A DNA stretch of 60,000 bases from Takakia lepidozioides (GCA_030704615.1 CM060733.1:19842001-19902000); one strand, 5' to 3'; positions 42,850 through 53,066 are shown, numbered from the stretch's first letter. Numbers and translations: made by a program. The notes: a model not told the origin generated them from the letters alone.

Positions 42850-43500
42850 TTGGGAGGGTGGCGGCGGCGGCGGCGGCGGCTAGGGTTACGGAGGGGGGTG
42901 AAGTGGCGGCTCCGTTAGGGAAACCTCCCGAGCTCGCTCCACCGAAATCTGAAAAAAATAAAATAAATCCATGGCGCCTCGCCCCGTGGCCTGGCGCTGC
43001 AGAACGCATGCACGCGCGCTGGCCCCACGAGCCACATTACACACGAGCGGGTAGGCCATATGCTGGCGTGGGCCCACAAGGCGAGGCGCGTCAACAAACG
43101 CCGCCACCCACCAAAACAAAAAAAAACCAATGTATGGCGCTTCGCCACGTAGCGCCTGCCCGTCGTGCGGAACGTGGCAGGCAAGAGCTCGCGCGTGTGG
43201 GCTGTACCGCCTGGCCGCGTGGCGACGTGCTGAACGTGCGGCCGCAACGACGCTACCGCGTGAGCCTGGCGCGTGAGTGTGTGAGCGTACGCTCACACAA
43301 CGATGATGTGGCGTGAGCCTACGCTCACGCTGCTGATGTGGCGCTGATGTTGACGTGGCGTGAGCCTGGTCCAGGTCATGCCACGTCACCACAAAGAAGG
43401 TGGGCCTATAACCGTGGAGCCCCCAACTGCTGATTTCACCACATGAAGGTGAAACGGATGAAGGGTTTCGGGCTTTCCTGGAGTTCAACCTTCTGTTAAC
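42850..43500. other. GC-rich, CACGTGGC-rich stretch with inverted repeats
   Basis: A GGC-repeat run (42,860-42,880) is followed by repeated ATGGCGC[CT]TCGCC and ACGTGGCG words. A perfect 20-bp palindrome GTGTGAGCGTACGCTCACAC lies at 43279-43298, and a second GCGTGAGC/GCTCACGC pair lies at about 43,312-43,330. ORFs on both strands are GC-driven and unsupported. It could be the terminal or subterminal DNA of the SWIM/MULE-like element whose gene begins to the right. Confidence 0.4.
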
Positions 43501-43526
43501 AGGAGCTTCAGGTCGTAGAACTGAAA

Positions 43527-43908
43527 TGAACGTTGTTTTAACACGAGGTTGTATTCCTGGAACAAAAATGAACTTCGTGTTGACACGATGTTGTTTTCTT
43601 AGAAATAAAATGAACCTTGTGTCGACACAAGGGGGATTTGGAGAACTTCAAGTAAACCTCATGTTAACACGAGGTTTACTTCCTGCAACAAAAATGAGCT
43701 TCGTGTTGACACGATGTTGTTTTCTTAGAACTAAAATCAACCTTGTGTCGACACAAGGGGGATTTGGAGTTAACACGAGGTTTACTTCCTGCAACAAAAA
43801 TGAGCTTCGTGTTGACACGATGTTGTTTTCTTAGAACTAAAATCAACCTTGTGTCGACACAAGGGGGATTTGGAGAACTTCAAGTAAACCTCGTGTTGAC
43901 ACGAGGTT
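43527..43908. repeat. Three-copy tandem array of palindromes (~126-bp unit)
   Basis: Units start at CTTCGTGTTGACACGATG (43573, 43699, 43805; spacing 126 and 106, the shorter one lacking ~20 bp). Each contains the perfect 18-bp palindrome CCTTGTGTCGACACAAGG (43615-43632, 43741-43758, 43847-43864). Near-perfect AACCTC...GAGGTT palindromes occur at 43652-43679 and 43887-43908. Three palindrome types alternate. The array lies ~180 bp beyond the 3' end of the SWIM-type transposase gene, the place of subterminal repeats. Confidence 0.8.
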
Positions 43909-44090
43909 GATTTGATCATCTGTCTATCTGAAGGTAGTTTCTTGTGTTTGCTAATGAAAAGAGAATTACAAACCAATGCGACAAATGCATTCACCCACGC
44001 ATAGCCAAGATGTTAGATGACATACATTGAGAGACAGTGGACTTGAACAGTCATTCCATTACAAGTTTAGGTCAAGGAAAACTCAGATTT

Positions 44091-44754
44091 TTATGGGCTT
44101 GTATCTTGCTGTAGAAGTGTGTTGACTTCGTTGAAACTCATAATGGTTTGGTGAATGAAGAAGTCGCGCTTTGGATCACAAACCATCCTTCTCAAGAAGA
44201 CGAAGTAAAGGTGTTTGCACAGTATGAACTTCCCTCTCTTTCCCAAACTACTTGAAAGCATACCAACAAAATCAGGACATGTACAATTGGGAAAATTGGA
44301 AACAGTGATGTCGTACGTCCTGTCCTGCAGCGTAGATGTGGATGAGATCATGGTGAACACCCGACCATACCCTGGATCAGGCACTTCCATTGTACTCGCA
44401 ACACGAGCGTCAAGCATTCTGGCGGACTCAATTTTGCCGTAGTGTTCTGCAGTTGGAGGGAATCGTCGAACCAGCTTCCTATTCCGTCTGGTTGGCCACA
44501 AGTGAGCGTCAGGCGGAGGTACCCGTGAACCGCTTGTACTTGAAGCACCTTCACGTGCAATGGAATGTCTGGCTAGGGAGAAACCCGCCTCTTCCAGCAT
44601 TGCGATCTCTCGGTGAGTGAGACCTGTGCCCATCTTCACAAGCCACACGTTGGTGGAATAGGCTTCCTCACCACGGAAGGCCTCACTGTCCCATGCACAC
44701 ATCTCCCACAATCGTCAGCGCAAAACCAAAACTTGTGGTTCTTTGCCTCGCCTT
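44091..44754 (-). pseudogene. MULE-like/SWIM transposase gene, 3' part (split by the Ty3 element)
   Basis: Minus strand. The C-terminal part contains YDITVSNFPNCTCPDF ... CKHLYFVFLRR, the C-x-C...C-x-H pattern of a SWIM zinc finger, and ends at stop 44091. The part next to the insertion reads EAKNHKFWFCADDCGRCVHG, in frame with 58,088 onward once the Ty3 element and one GCCTT are removed. A frame switch near 44,690 separates this from the SWIM frame (WLVKMGTGLTHREIAMLEEA). SWIM fingers follow the DDE core in plant MULE transposases and FAR1-type proteins, where they aid DNA or protein binding. Confidence 0.75.
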
Positions 44755-45813
44755 TGTTAGAGGACTGTCTGGGACTTAGACACTTTTACGGGATCTGTGG
44801 GGTACCCTTAAATTTTTACACAGACTGAGACCAACATGAGCCTTAGGGGTGACAGCAGCGCACTTTAGGGAGGGTTACACAGCCCGTCACAGTTCGACAC
44901 AGCCCGTCACAGCCAACACAGCTCGTCACAGTCCGACACAGCCCGTCACAGCCAACACAGCTCGTCACAGTCCAACACAGCCCATCACAGTCCGACACAG
45001 CTCGTCACAATCCAACACAGCCCATCACAGCCAACACAGCCCGTCACAGTCCGACACAGCCGACACAGCCAGACACCGCCGTCACAGCCCGACACAGCCC
45101 GTCACAGCCCGTCACAGTTTCACACAGCCAGTCACAGCTTGACACAGCTGTCACGACCATAGGGAACGGATAGCAGGACAGGGAACAACTGTGGGGAACA
45201 ACATCTGTGAATGGAACATGTTAGTTCACGGATGACGGTTAGTGAGGGAAACGGTTAGAACAACGGGTAGGAAGATAAAGTCAGGAGCGAGGACTGGAAA
45301 ATGATCAATTCTGGGGGAGCACTTCTTGGGGGGACTTCGGACATCACTTGGGGAAATGAGGCAGAGAGCGCATCTCTGAGCAGAAAGAGGGAGAGCACGG
45401 AGTAGGAGGAGGACGATCTGTTGATGCTTAATGAATGCAAGCAGTAGAGTTGTAATGTAGAGTAGATTAGAGACTCCATGGCTTCAGCCTGATACTTGAT
45501 AGATATTAATCTGATACATACTTCATACTCACACTGTGTAGAGAGATCTTGAGTGAAGCTGTGGAATGAATGGATGAGTTGATGGAATCCGATAGATTGC
45601 TGAAGCAAACTGATACTTAATTACCAACAGTAAGGTAACTAGCTAACATGAATGCGGGAAGGAAAACAAATAGGAAACACCCCCATGATACACTAGCTGT
45701 AGGTCATGACTGATTGTTCTGAGCGGGCTGAGTGCTTAGAGATTTCCAACTCTTCTATCTTGGAGTTTCCGCCTCGGATAGCAAAGGGATGGGTGAGTAA
45801 AAGCCGCGCGATA
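44755..45813 (+). repeat. Ty3 5' LTR
   Basis: 1,059 bp, starting TGTTAGAGGACTGTC. It contains a 44,877-45,150 tract of CACAGCC-type short repeats. Ends ...GCGATA, where the 3' LTR ends GCGACA. Confidence 0.9.
44877..45152. repeat. CACAGCC[CG]GTCACAG short-repeat tract in the 5' LTR
   Basis: Irregular alternation of GACACAGCC, GTCACAGCC and AACACAGC[CT] words of 9-11 bp, about 25 copies. The 3' LTR has a shorter version at 57,174-57,422. The same words build the 30-bp array at 52.34-52.82 kb. Confidence 0.85.
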
Positions 45814-45834
45814 TTTGGCGACCGTACTGGGAGA
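45814..45834 (+). other. Ty3 primer-binding site
   Basis: TTTGGCGACCGTACTGGGAG immediately follows the LTR. TGGCGACxxxxCTGGG resembles the PBS used by plant Tat/Ogre elements, not the copia tRNA-Met site. Confidence 0.7.
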
Positions 45835-46401
45835 CTGGGTCATGAACAATCAGATGTGACATGCATCTGGTGGGATCATGGTGGTTGGAGAATTAAAGAA
45901 TTTGATGTGAATCAAATTCCTTGTGAAACTGAGAAGGAAAGATTGTCCAAACGATTCTTTCAGAGGTTCTTGGAATTGCCAGACGGTTGTAAGGAAAACA
46001 TTCTTAAGAGAGTGCATGATGATGACCCTGAATGGGGTCTGGAGAAAGGAGTGATAAAGATTTATCAGGTGGCCTGTAGAGGAAGAGCACGTTGGTTACC
46101 AACACTGGTTTATGTGATAGCATTGCTATCCATTAAGCGAGTAGAGTTTGAAGGCTGGGAGGAAAGAAAGGTGAATGTTTTTACTCATATGCATGAAGAG
46201 CTTGTACTGGTAAAGAATTGGATTCCAAAGGATATTTTGTGGATCAAACTCACACCAAGAACAGCTTTCCAGACTTGTTTGCCATATGGTTATATGGTAA
46301 CGGAGACTTCAAGTATAGCCAAGGGTGCATTGAAGCTTGAAAGAAACCCAGGCATATACGAGAGATATTACAGAAGAGAGTTTTGGTTATTGCCACATTA
46401 A
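45835..46401 (+). CDS. Leader ORF between PBS and gag
   Basis: An open frame runs from the LTR end to TAA 46399-46401 (~195 codons after the PBS) in the same frame as gag, with only ~20 nt between them. It encodes a mixed, Trp- and Arg-containing sequence (FDVNQIPCETEKERLSKRFF, RWLPTLVYVIALLS, TAFQTCLPYGYMVTET). No clear ATG lies near its start, so it may be read with a leaky or spliced start. No domain recognised. Ogre elements carry an uncharacterised ORF1 in the same place; homology to it is not established here. Confidence 0.55.
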   Translation: MGHEQSDVTCIWWDHGGWRIKEFDVNQIPCETEKERLSKRFFQRFLELPDGCKENILKRVHDDDPEWGLEKGVIKIYQVACRGRARWLPTLVYVIALLSIKRVEFEGWEERKVNVFTHMHEELVLVKNWIPKDILWIKLTPRTAFQTCLPYGYMVTETSSIAKGALKLERNPGIYERYYRREFWLLPH

Positions 46402-46422
46402 AGGAAATGAAAGACATGGGAC

Positions 46423-48690
46423 ATGAGTGATGAAAGAGAAGCTAGACTCCAGAGATATTCAGCAAAAAGAGAAAGCTATCTGAAAGCTAATTATCCATAT
46501 CTTTGGGAGAGAGGAATAGACATAGGGGAATCATCTGGACCTCTCACACCATTAAGATCAGAGAGTACATCACCCATACCGGAAGAACTAGAGTTGGATG
46601 CCACTCCTTCTTTTTCTTTGCAAGAAAGATTAAGGGAATTGGTACGGGAAGAAGATCAATCACGAGGTGAAAGATTTGAGGTACATCCCTGGATAAAAGA
46701 TTTGACAGAAATCTTTGATAAGAGTTGGCATGGAACACCAAGAGCAGGAACTCCAGTTTCTGAACCGGAAGGTGAAGAAGGAGGAGAGGATGTGGCAGAG
46801 CCAACGGAGAGTTCAGACTCTCCAACACCATTGCAGTTGAGTTACATGAGTGAAGAAGAAACCCAAGGGCAGAACTTGGAGGATGAAAATAGAGAGAAGA
46901 AATTGGAAGAGGAAGAGTATGAAGAAGTAGACCCAACAGCTGAGGTTGAAACTACAACCAGGACATCCCAACCCGTTGGACCTAGATCAAGTGGAGCACT
47001 TGGATCACATGCCAACGAAGGTGTCGGCTCAGGGGGATTAGGCGGGCTGCCTGGATCTGGCTCTGGGGGGACATGGAGTGTGGGAAGTAGTGCAACTGGA
47101 GCTGGGAATACTGTGAATATCGTGGGGCCAGTAGCAGGGAGTGCTCAAGGGCCACCACTTGGTGGAAGATCCACCACAACAACAATAGGTCCTGAAGGAC
47201 CAGCACCAGCAAGGGTGCAAGCACCTGTCAGTGGGCAGAAGGTAGAGCCACAGATGGCGTTACAACCAACACGGGCAAAACCACCTTTTCCAATATATTC
47301 AGGAAAAGGGGATCCCGATGTACACATTAGCCAATTTGAGCACACGTGTATAGGGAACAATGAGAATGGCGATGATGCCAAAATGAGATTGTTTCCTTGT
47401 TCACTTATCAAGAAAGCAAGTGAATGGTATGCAAGATTCCCTGATAATCATTTCCTAACCTGGAATGGCTTGAATACAACATTCCGAAATAGGTTCAGGA
47501 CAAGTAAAACTGAGGATGAAGTGTATGGAAGTTTACAACAGTTAAAGCAAAAGAAGCATGAAACTGTTGAGGAGTATATGGAAAAGATGGAATTGATGAT
47601 GAAAAAGCTGGCTGCTGTACCAGCACCAGGTTTACAGAAGACTTGGTTTGTGAGTGGACTAAGACCAGAGTTGCAAAAGAAAGTGGATATGTTACCCCAT
47701 AATACAGTGGAGGAGGCATTTGAAACTGCAAACAGAATTGAGCAATTGAGAATGCTCAGGAGAGAGAAAAGGGATGATGATGACTCTGAGGATGAGTCAG
47801 ATGAAGAAGAAGAGCAAGAACTAAAAAGGAAGAGTAAGAGAAAGGAGAAGTTGAAGAGGGATAACTATGAGAAAAGATTAGAAGAAATCTTGAAGAAGTA
47901 TGCCACAGAGGCTGCAACACATTGGAGGAAGGGTGTATGGTGTGCAAAGTGCCAGGATGAAGGCCATACCACCACTGAATGCCACATGAAGGAGAAACAC
48001 TATACTATCTGTAAAATGGATAACCATTCTACTGAGAATTGTTACTACAACAGAAGGACAGCAGCTAGAGAACCTAGGCAAGTAAGGGTGCATCAAGTGC
48101 AGCCCCAGCCAAGAAGAAACAGTGATCAGGACCACTATGGTAGGCCTAGTGGTTATAATAATGGCATGGAAGGGAGAGGTAATTCAAGAGGGAATTACCA
48201 AGGAAATTCCAGAGGCAACTATCAGGGTAATCCAAGGGGGAATTACCTGCCCGGGAATCAGGATTACAGAAATAATCCAAGAGCAGACCAAGGGCGAGGA
48301 CCCAATGGTGAAGAACTATGTTACTATTGTAATCAGCCAGGACATCGCAAGGCATCATGTTCATTCTGGATTAGACACCAGAATGAGATGAGAGCTCCTG
48401 TGAATGAGGGCCCAGTGGTGGCAGCTCACATGGTTAGGCCATGTGTTGTATCAGAAGTAAGTACAATGATAGTAACAAGAAGCAAAGCCAAACTAATACC
48501 TCCAGTAGTTGAGGAAGATGATGATAATGAAGGTGGCAGTGATATGCCTGAAGATGATGAGGCTTGGAGAGATGAGAAGGAACTGCACAAGGAAGTGGCA
48601 GATACCATAAGGAAAATGCAGAAGAGTACTGATATTCCTGTGGCAAGAGACAGGAAACACAGACCTGAACAGCAAGGTGACCAGTTATAA
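46423..48690 (+). CDS. Ty3 gag with capsid domain and zinc knuckles
   Basis: 755 codons from ATG 46423. The N-terminal ~280 residues are acidic and Gly-rich (disordered). The retrotransposon gag domain follows (YSGKGDPDVHISQFEHTCIG, KKASEWYARFPDNHFLTWNG, then the LKQKKHETVEEYMEKMELMM helices). A Glu/Lys-rich coiled segment comes next, then CCHC knuckles CAKCQDEGHTTTEC and CYYCNQPGHRKASC plus a weaker one between them, around a Gly/Asn/Arg-rich repeat (GNSRGNYQGN). Gag packages element RNA in cytoplasmic particles. The ORF is intact, unlike pol. It overlaps the protease frame by 14 nt in another frame, so pol needs frameshifting. Confidence 0.9.
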   Translation: MSDEREARLQRYSAKRESYLKANYPYLWERGIDIGESSGPLTPLRSESTSPIPEELELDATPSFSLQERLRELVREEDQSRGERFEVHPWIKDLTEIFDKSWHGTPRAGTPVSEPEGEEGGEDVAEPTESSDSPTPLQLSYMSEEETQGQNLEDENREKKLEEEEYEEVDPTAEVETTTRTSQPVGPRSSGALGSHANEGVGSGGLGGLPGSGSGGTWSVGSSATGAGNTVNIVGPVAGSAQGPPLGGRSTTTTIGPEGPAPARVQAPVSGQKVEPQMALQPTRAKPPFPIYSGKGDPDVHISQFEHTCIGNNENGDDAKMRLFPCSLIKKASEWYARFPDNHFLTWNGLNTTFRNRFRTSKTEDEVYGSLQQLKQKKHETVEEYMEKMELMMKKLAAVPAPGLQKTWFVSGLRPELQKKVDMLPHNTVEEAFETANRIEQLRMLRREKRDDDDSEDESDEEEEQELKRKSKRKEKLKRDNYEKRLEEILKKYATEAATHWRKGVWCAKCQDEGHTTTECHMKEKHYTICKMDNHSTENCYYNRRTAAREPRQVRVHQVQPQPRRNSDQDHYGRPSGYNNGMEGRGNSRGNYQGNSRGNYQGNPRGNYLPGNQDYRNNPRADQGRGPNGEELCYYCNQPGHRKASCSFWIRHQNEMRAPVNEGPVVAAHMVRPCVVSEVSTMIVTRSKAKLIPPVVEEDDDNEGGSDMPEDDEAWRDEKELHKEVADTIRKMQKSTDIPVARDRKHRPEQQGDQL

Positions 48691-49402
48691 TGTGAAGCCG
48701 GAAGGGCGAGAAACAGTCATGGACTTTGATGATTCTATGCCAGTAATCCAATTGAGAATTGGAAGCACAGAACTAATTGATGTACTGATAGATGGAGGCT
48801 CTGGAGTAAATATCATGACAGACCAATTAAGAAAGAAGCTTGGTCTAAGTAACATGAAACCAGCCCCATTTACAGTAACAATGGCAGATCAAAGGACTGT
48901 ACAGCCATTGGGATTAATAAGAGGAGTTAAGATACAGATACAGAAGATGATCTTTATGATCACAGTAACTGTGTTGAAGATGGATGAAGTCATGGAGGCT
49001 TACTCCTTATTATTGGGACGTCCGTGGCTGAAACAGGCCAGGGTATTCCATGACTGGAATTCTCAGTTACTAACCGTGCATAATGGGATGCATGAGATAC
49101 AAATTACCACAAAGAAATCTAGTAGATTACCTGCTACAAGAAGACCTCGAGGGATCAGAGAGTATGACTGGAGAGGAGGACTGGATGAGGAGTAGGAAGC
49201 TACCATGTTTGCTGCACACCCAGAGTGGGAGCAGGTTGCAGAGATGCGGCTGGAAGGCCTAAGTTGTTTAAGAGGTATCTGCTGTGGTGTAGTGTCACCA
49301 ACACCAATTGAAGAGGAAACCAGCAGTTACCCATCACATTTCTATGAAGAAAGAGAAGGAGAAATGGAAATCCTAGAGGAACCAGCCACTGTGAGTTTAT
49401 AG
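48677..49402 (+). pseudogene. Ty3 protease and linker
   Basis: Frame opens at 48677. The aspartic protease region reads QLRIGSTELIDVLIDGGSGV then NIM, with the DGGSG active-site type of many plant Ty3 elements, and ends near LLLGRPWLKQ. TAG stops at 49193-49195 and 49400-49402 interrupt the frame, which otherwise continues into RT. The protease matures the Gag-Pol polyprotein; one catalytic Asp is visible and the enzyme acts as a dimer. Confidence 0.85.
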
Positions 49403-49408
49403 GATGAA

Positions 49409-50880
49409 GTGGTGACTGGTTGGACAATCACAGCTGATGAGCAGGTGAGGGAAGTGAATGTGGGAACTAAAGAGGAACCGAGGATGGTGAAGGTAGGAGC
49501 TGATTTGGAGCCAGAATTCTTTGAAGAAGCTAAGAGTTTGTTCATCAAATACAGAGATGTATTTGCTTGGAGCTATGAGGATCTAAAAGGGATATCACCT
49601 GAAATCTGTCAGCATAAGATTGAACTGGAACCAGGGTCAGTACCAATCAAGCAGGCAAGGTACAGAATGAATCCCAACTATGCACAGAAGGTTGGAGAAG
49701 AGATCAAGAAGTTGGCTGAGGCTAAGTTTATATACCCAATAGAGTATACAACTTGGTTGTCACCCATTGTGATAGTTCCCAAGAAGAATGGTAAACTAAG
49801 AGTTTGTGTGAACTACAAGAAGCTGAATGCTTGTATGAAGAAAGATCCTTTCCCTTTGCTATTCACAGAAGCAGTATTAGACACTGTGGCAGGCCATGAG
49901 ATGTACTAATTCATGGATGGCTTCAGTGGTTATAATCAAGTGCAAGTGGCAGAAGAAGACCAAGGAAAGACAGCTTTCATCACAGACTGGGGTGCTTATG
50001 CATACAAAGTCATGCCCTTTGGACTTTGTAATGCACCAGCAACCTTTTAGAGAGTGATAAGTGAATCTTTTCATGAGTATCTGGATGATTTCATGCAGGT
50101 GTTCTTGGATGATTTTAGTGTGTACAGCTCTAAGAATGAGCACTTGCATAAATTGGAGTTATGTCTGGCCAAATGTAGGATGAGAGGTTTGGGCCTGAAT
50201 CCAGAGAAGTGTACTTTCTGTGTGAACTCAGGGGTGCTTCTGGGACACATTGTGTGTAAGAGGGGACTTCTTGCGGATCCCAGGAAAACAGAGGCCATTA
50301 AAGCCTCTCCACCACCAGTGAATGTAAAGAGTCTAAGGAGATTCCTTGGACAAACCAGCTATTACAGAAGATTTGTCAGATGGTATGCACAAATAGCAGC
50401 ACCATTGAGCAAACTTCTGAAGAAAGATGCAGTGTTTGCATGGACACCTGAATGTCAACAGGCTTTTGAGGAACTTACATTGTCAGTAACAACTACACCT
50501 GTGCTGATTAATCCTCACTGGCAGGAAATATTTCATGTTCACTGTGATGCTTCTGGAGAAGCACTAAGAGCAGTGTTAGCCCAAAATGTTACAGGAAGGA
50601 TAGATTCACCTGTGTACTATGCTAGCCGATTGATGAACAATGCCGAAAGAAATTATAGCACAACGGAAAAAGAAGCATTGGCAATGATCTATGCAGTGAA
50701 GAAATTCACCTGTTGGGCAAGAAGTTTATGTTCTATGTGGATCACCAGGCTCTGATATACCTGGTAAACAAACCTCTGATAAGCGGAGGAATAGCAAGAT
50801 GGTTGATAATCTTGCACGAGTTTGAGTTCGAGGTTGTTTACAAGCCTGAGAGGCTGCATCTTGTGGCGGATCACTTGTCA
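49409..50880 (+). pseudogene. Ty3 reverse transcriptase and RNase H
   Basis: The RT begins YRMNPNYAQKVGEEIKKLAE and contains WLSPIVIVPKKNGKLRVCVN, YKKLN, MPFGLCNAPATF and the catalytic FLDDF at 50,105-50,120. RNase H follows (FHVHCDASGEALRAVLAQ), then the tether FYVDHQALIYLVNKPL. Stops: TAA 49907-49909 and TAG 50048-50050, plus a small frameshift near 50,707 between KKF and LLGKKF. All catalytic Asp residues are readable, but the copy cannot make full-length enzyme. Confidence 0.9.
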
Positions 50881-52340
50881 CGGTTATCAATAGGAGAACC
50901 AGCCACGGGAGTAGATGATCAATTACCAGATGCGAGTCTATTTGCAGTGGAGGTGCAGGGAAGTGCAGATGACTGGTTAGATTGGCAGTGGCCAATCAGA
51001 TACTACCTTGCTCATGGTCAGTGCCCACCAAGTTATGGAAAGGAGCAGAGAAAGAGAATTGCTATCAAGGCTCTACATTACACTATGGTAGGGAGCAGAA
51101 TGTATAAGCTAGGACCAGATGGAGTGTTGAAGCGATGCTTATACCACCATGAAGTTAATAAAGTTTTGGAGGAAGTTCATAAAGGAGTGGCAGGAGGTCA
51201 TTTTGGAGAAGAGACTACCAGCAGGAAGATACTACATGCAGGTTACTGGTGGCCTACTTTGTTCAAAGATGTACACAAGTATTGTCAGAGTTGTGATGAA
51301 TGTCAGAGGCTAGGACCTTTGTAGAGATCTGGGAAGATGGCTTTGCATCCTACAATGCCTACGGAACCATTTCAGAAATGGGGACTAGACTTTGTTGGAC
51401 CAATTAACCCACCAGCCAAGAATACACAGAACAGGTACATAATTACAGCCACTGATTATACTACGAAGTGGGTGGAAGCTAAAGCTTTGAGGGACAACAC
51501 AGCCAAGTCCACAGCAAGGTTCCTGTATGAGAACATACTTACACGATTTGGCTGTCCCTTGGAATTTATCAGGGAAGTCACTTCATTAATGAGACCATTG
51601 AATTATTGACTAAAGAGTTCATGATTGTGCATAGGAAGAGTACAACATATTACCCACAGGGTAATGGACAGGCAGAGGCTACCAACGAAATACCATGTAC
51701 TATCTTGGCTAAGATAGTCAATGCAAACAGAACGGATTGGGATACAAAGCTGCTGACAGCTTTGTGGTCATACAGGACTTCATATAAAGTCACCACTAAG
51801 TATACACCATTCCAATTAGTTTATGGTATGGAAGCTTTACTTCCAGTGGAATTCCTGTTACCTACCATGAGAACGGAATGGGGAAAGAGAATGGAATTGC
51901 AAGATTCAATTAAGGTCAGGAAACATGAATTATACCATGTGGAAGAAGTACGTGCTGATGTAGCTGATAACATGACCAGAATTCAGATGAAAAGAAATGA
52001 ACAGTTTGATGAAGGCAAGATAAAGACTTTTAAGACGGGAGATTTGGTTCTCTGGTTGTAGAAGAAGGGAAAGATTAAAGCTTCTAAGCTTAAATCACCA
52101 TGGAAAGGACCTTATGTCATACAGAAGATGTATGATAACAACACCGCCATGTTACAAACCATTAACAAAGAGATGTTGAGAAGAGTCAATGCCAATAAGT
52201 TGAAGGGGTACAGTGGTATCCATGACAAACCATTGCAGCATGATTTGCATATTGAAACGCAAAAGCAGTCACGGGTTGCGCCAGTGTATGGAGCACTTGT
52301 CGCTAGGCCGAGCATATATGACCAGGTCGGGCAGAACAAG
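50881..52340 (+). pseudogene. Ty3 integrase with deletion at the catalytic core
   Basis: The HHCC-type zinc domain (GGHFGEETTSRKIL, CQSCDECQRLG) is followed after TAG 51322-51324 by the core (GLDFVGPINPPAKN, RYIITATDYTTKWVEA, FGCPLEFI), then YPQGNGQAEATN and the C-terminal GDLVLWL / SPWKGPYVI segment. Near 51,575 a few bases are missing where the second catalytic Asp of D-D-E is expected. The frame shifts there and resumes as GSHFINETIELLTKE. A further TAG lies at 52059-52061. No chromodomain follows. After that TAG the frame continues into the decapeptide array. Confidence 0.9.
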
Positions 52341-52820
52341 CGCGACACAGCCTATCACAGCCCATCAAGGCACGACACAGCTTATCACAGCCCATCACGG
52401 TGCAACACAGCCTATCATAGCCCAGCACGGCGCCACACAGACTATCACAGCCCATCACGGTGCAACACAGCCTATCACAGCCCATCAAGGCGCGACACAA
52501 CCTATCACAGCCCATCAAGGCGCGACACATCCTATCACAGCCCATCAAGGCGCGACACAGCCTATCACAGCCCATCAAGGCGCGACACAGCCTATCACAG
52601 CCCATCAAGGCGCGACACGGCCTATCACAGCCCAGAACGGCGCAACACAGCCTATCACAGCCCAGCACGGCGCGACACAGCATATCACAGCCCAGCACGG
52701 CGCAACACAGCCTATCACTACCTACCACAGCGTGTCACAACCTATCACAGCTTACCACAGTGCAACACAGCCTATCATAGCGTACCACAGTATGACACAG
52801 CCTATCACAGCGTACCATAG
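52341..52820 (+). repeat. 16-unit 30-bp array encoding decapeptides at the end of pol
   Basis: Sixteen 30-bp units (core CGCGACACAGCCTATCACAG followed by CCCATCAAGG) are read in the integrase frame as R-D-T-A-Y-H-S-P-S-R with variants (CNTAYHSPAR, RDTSYHSPSR, and CNTAYHSVPQ near the end). The frame closes at TAG 52818-52820, exactly at the array end. The exact 30-bp period keeps the frame. A basic, Ser-Pro- and Tyr-rich tail could bind nucleic acid or be phosphorylated. All three forward frames are open, so coding use is likely but not proven. Confidence 0.75.
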
Positions 52821-53066
52821 TATGGCACAGCCTGTCACAGCTCAACACAGCCTACTAGGGTTACACAATCCATAGAATCAGTGACAGGTGGACGCAGGAT
52901 AACTTCAGGGAAATGGCCGGCGGAAGAAATGACGGAAGCCAGTTTAGAAATGGACACGTGGAAGTCAGGGCGCGACACATAGCTGAGAAGGAAGTGCAAG
53001 AACAGGTGTCATCAAGAAAGAGGACAAGAATGGCCATCAAAGTACCTACTTAGCACGTCAATTCGG
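52821..53066. other. Spacer between pol and the 3' ORF
   Basis: About 245 bp, with no long frame. It starts with a few decayed CACAGC words and contains CCTACTTAGCACGTC before the ATG at 53067. A splice acceptor for a subgenomic RNA could lie here, but I cannot pick one. Confidence 0.4.

Noticed and set aside
42416-43488. Long ORFs on both strands in the GC-rich stretch
   Set aside because: They follow GC composition, overlap in opposite strands and show no domain, conserved start or splice signals.
43527-43908. CRISPR-like array
   Set aside because: This is a plant nuclear genome. Units are 126 bp with internal palindromes and no variable spacers.
44849-45142. ORF of TARHSPTQPV-type repeats in the LTR (also 57,150-57,443)
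   Set aside because: It comes from the short-repeat tract of the LTR, has no start context and differs between the two LTRs.
45255-45608. Minus-strand LTR ORF, also at 57,525-57,896
   Set aside because: Both copies exist only because the LTRs are near-identical. No domain, and opposite to element transcription.
52213-52875. Alternative-frame ORFs (plus and minus) through the 30-bp array
   Set aside because: A 30-bp repeat without stops is open in several frames at once. Only the frame continuing integrase is supported.
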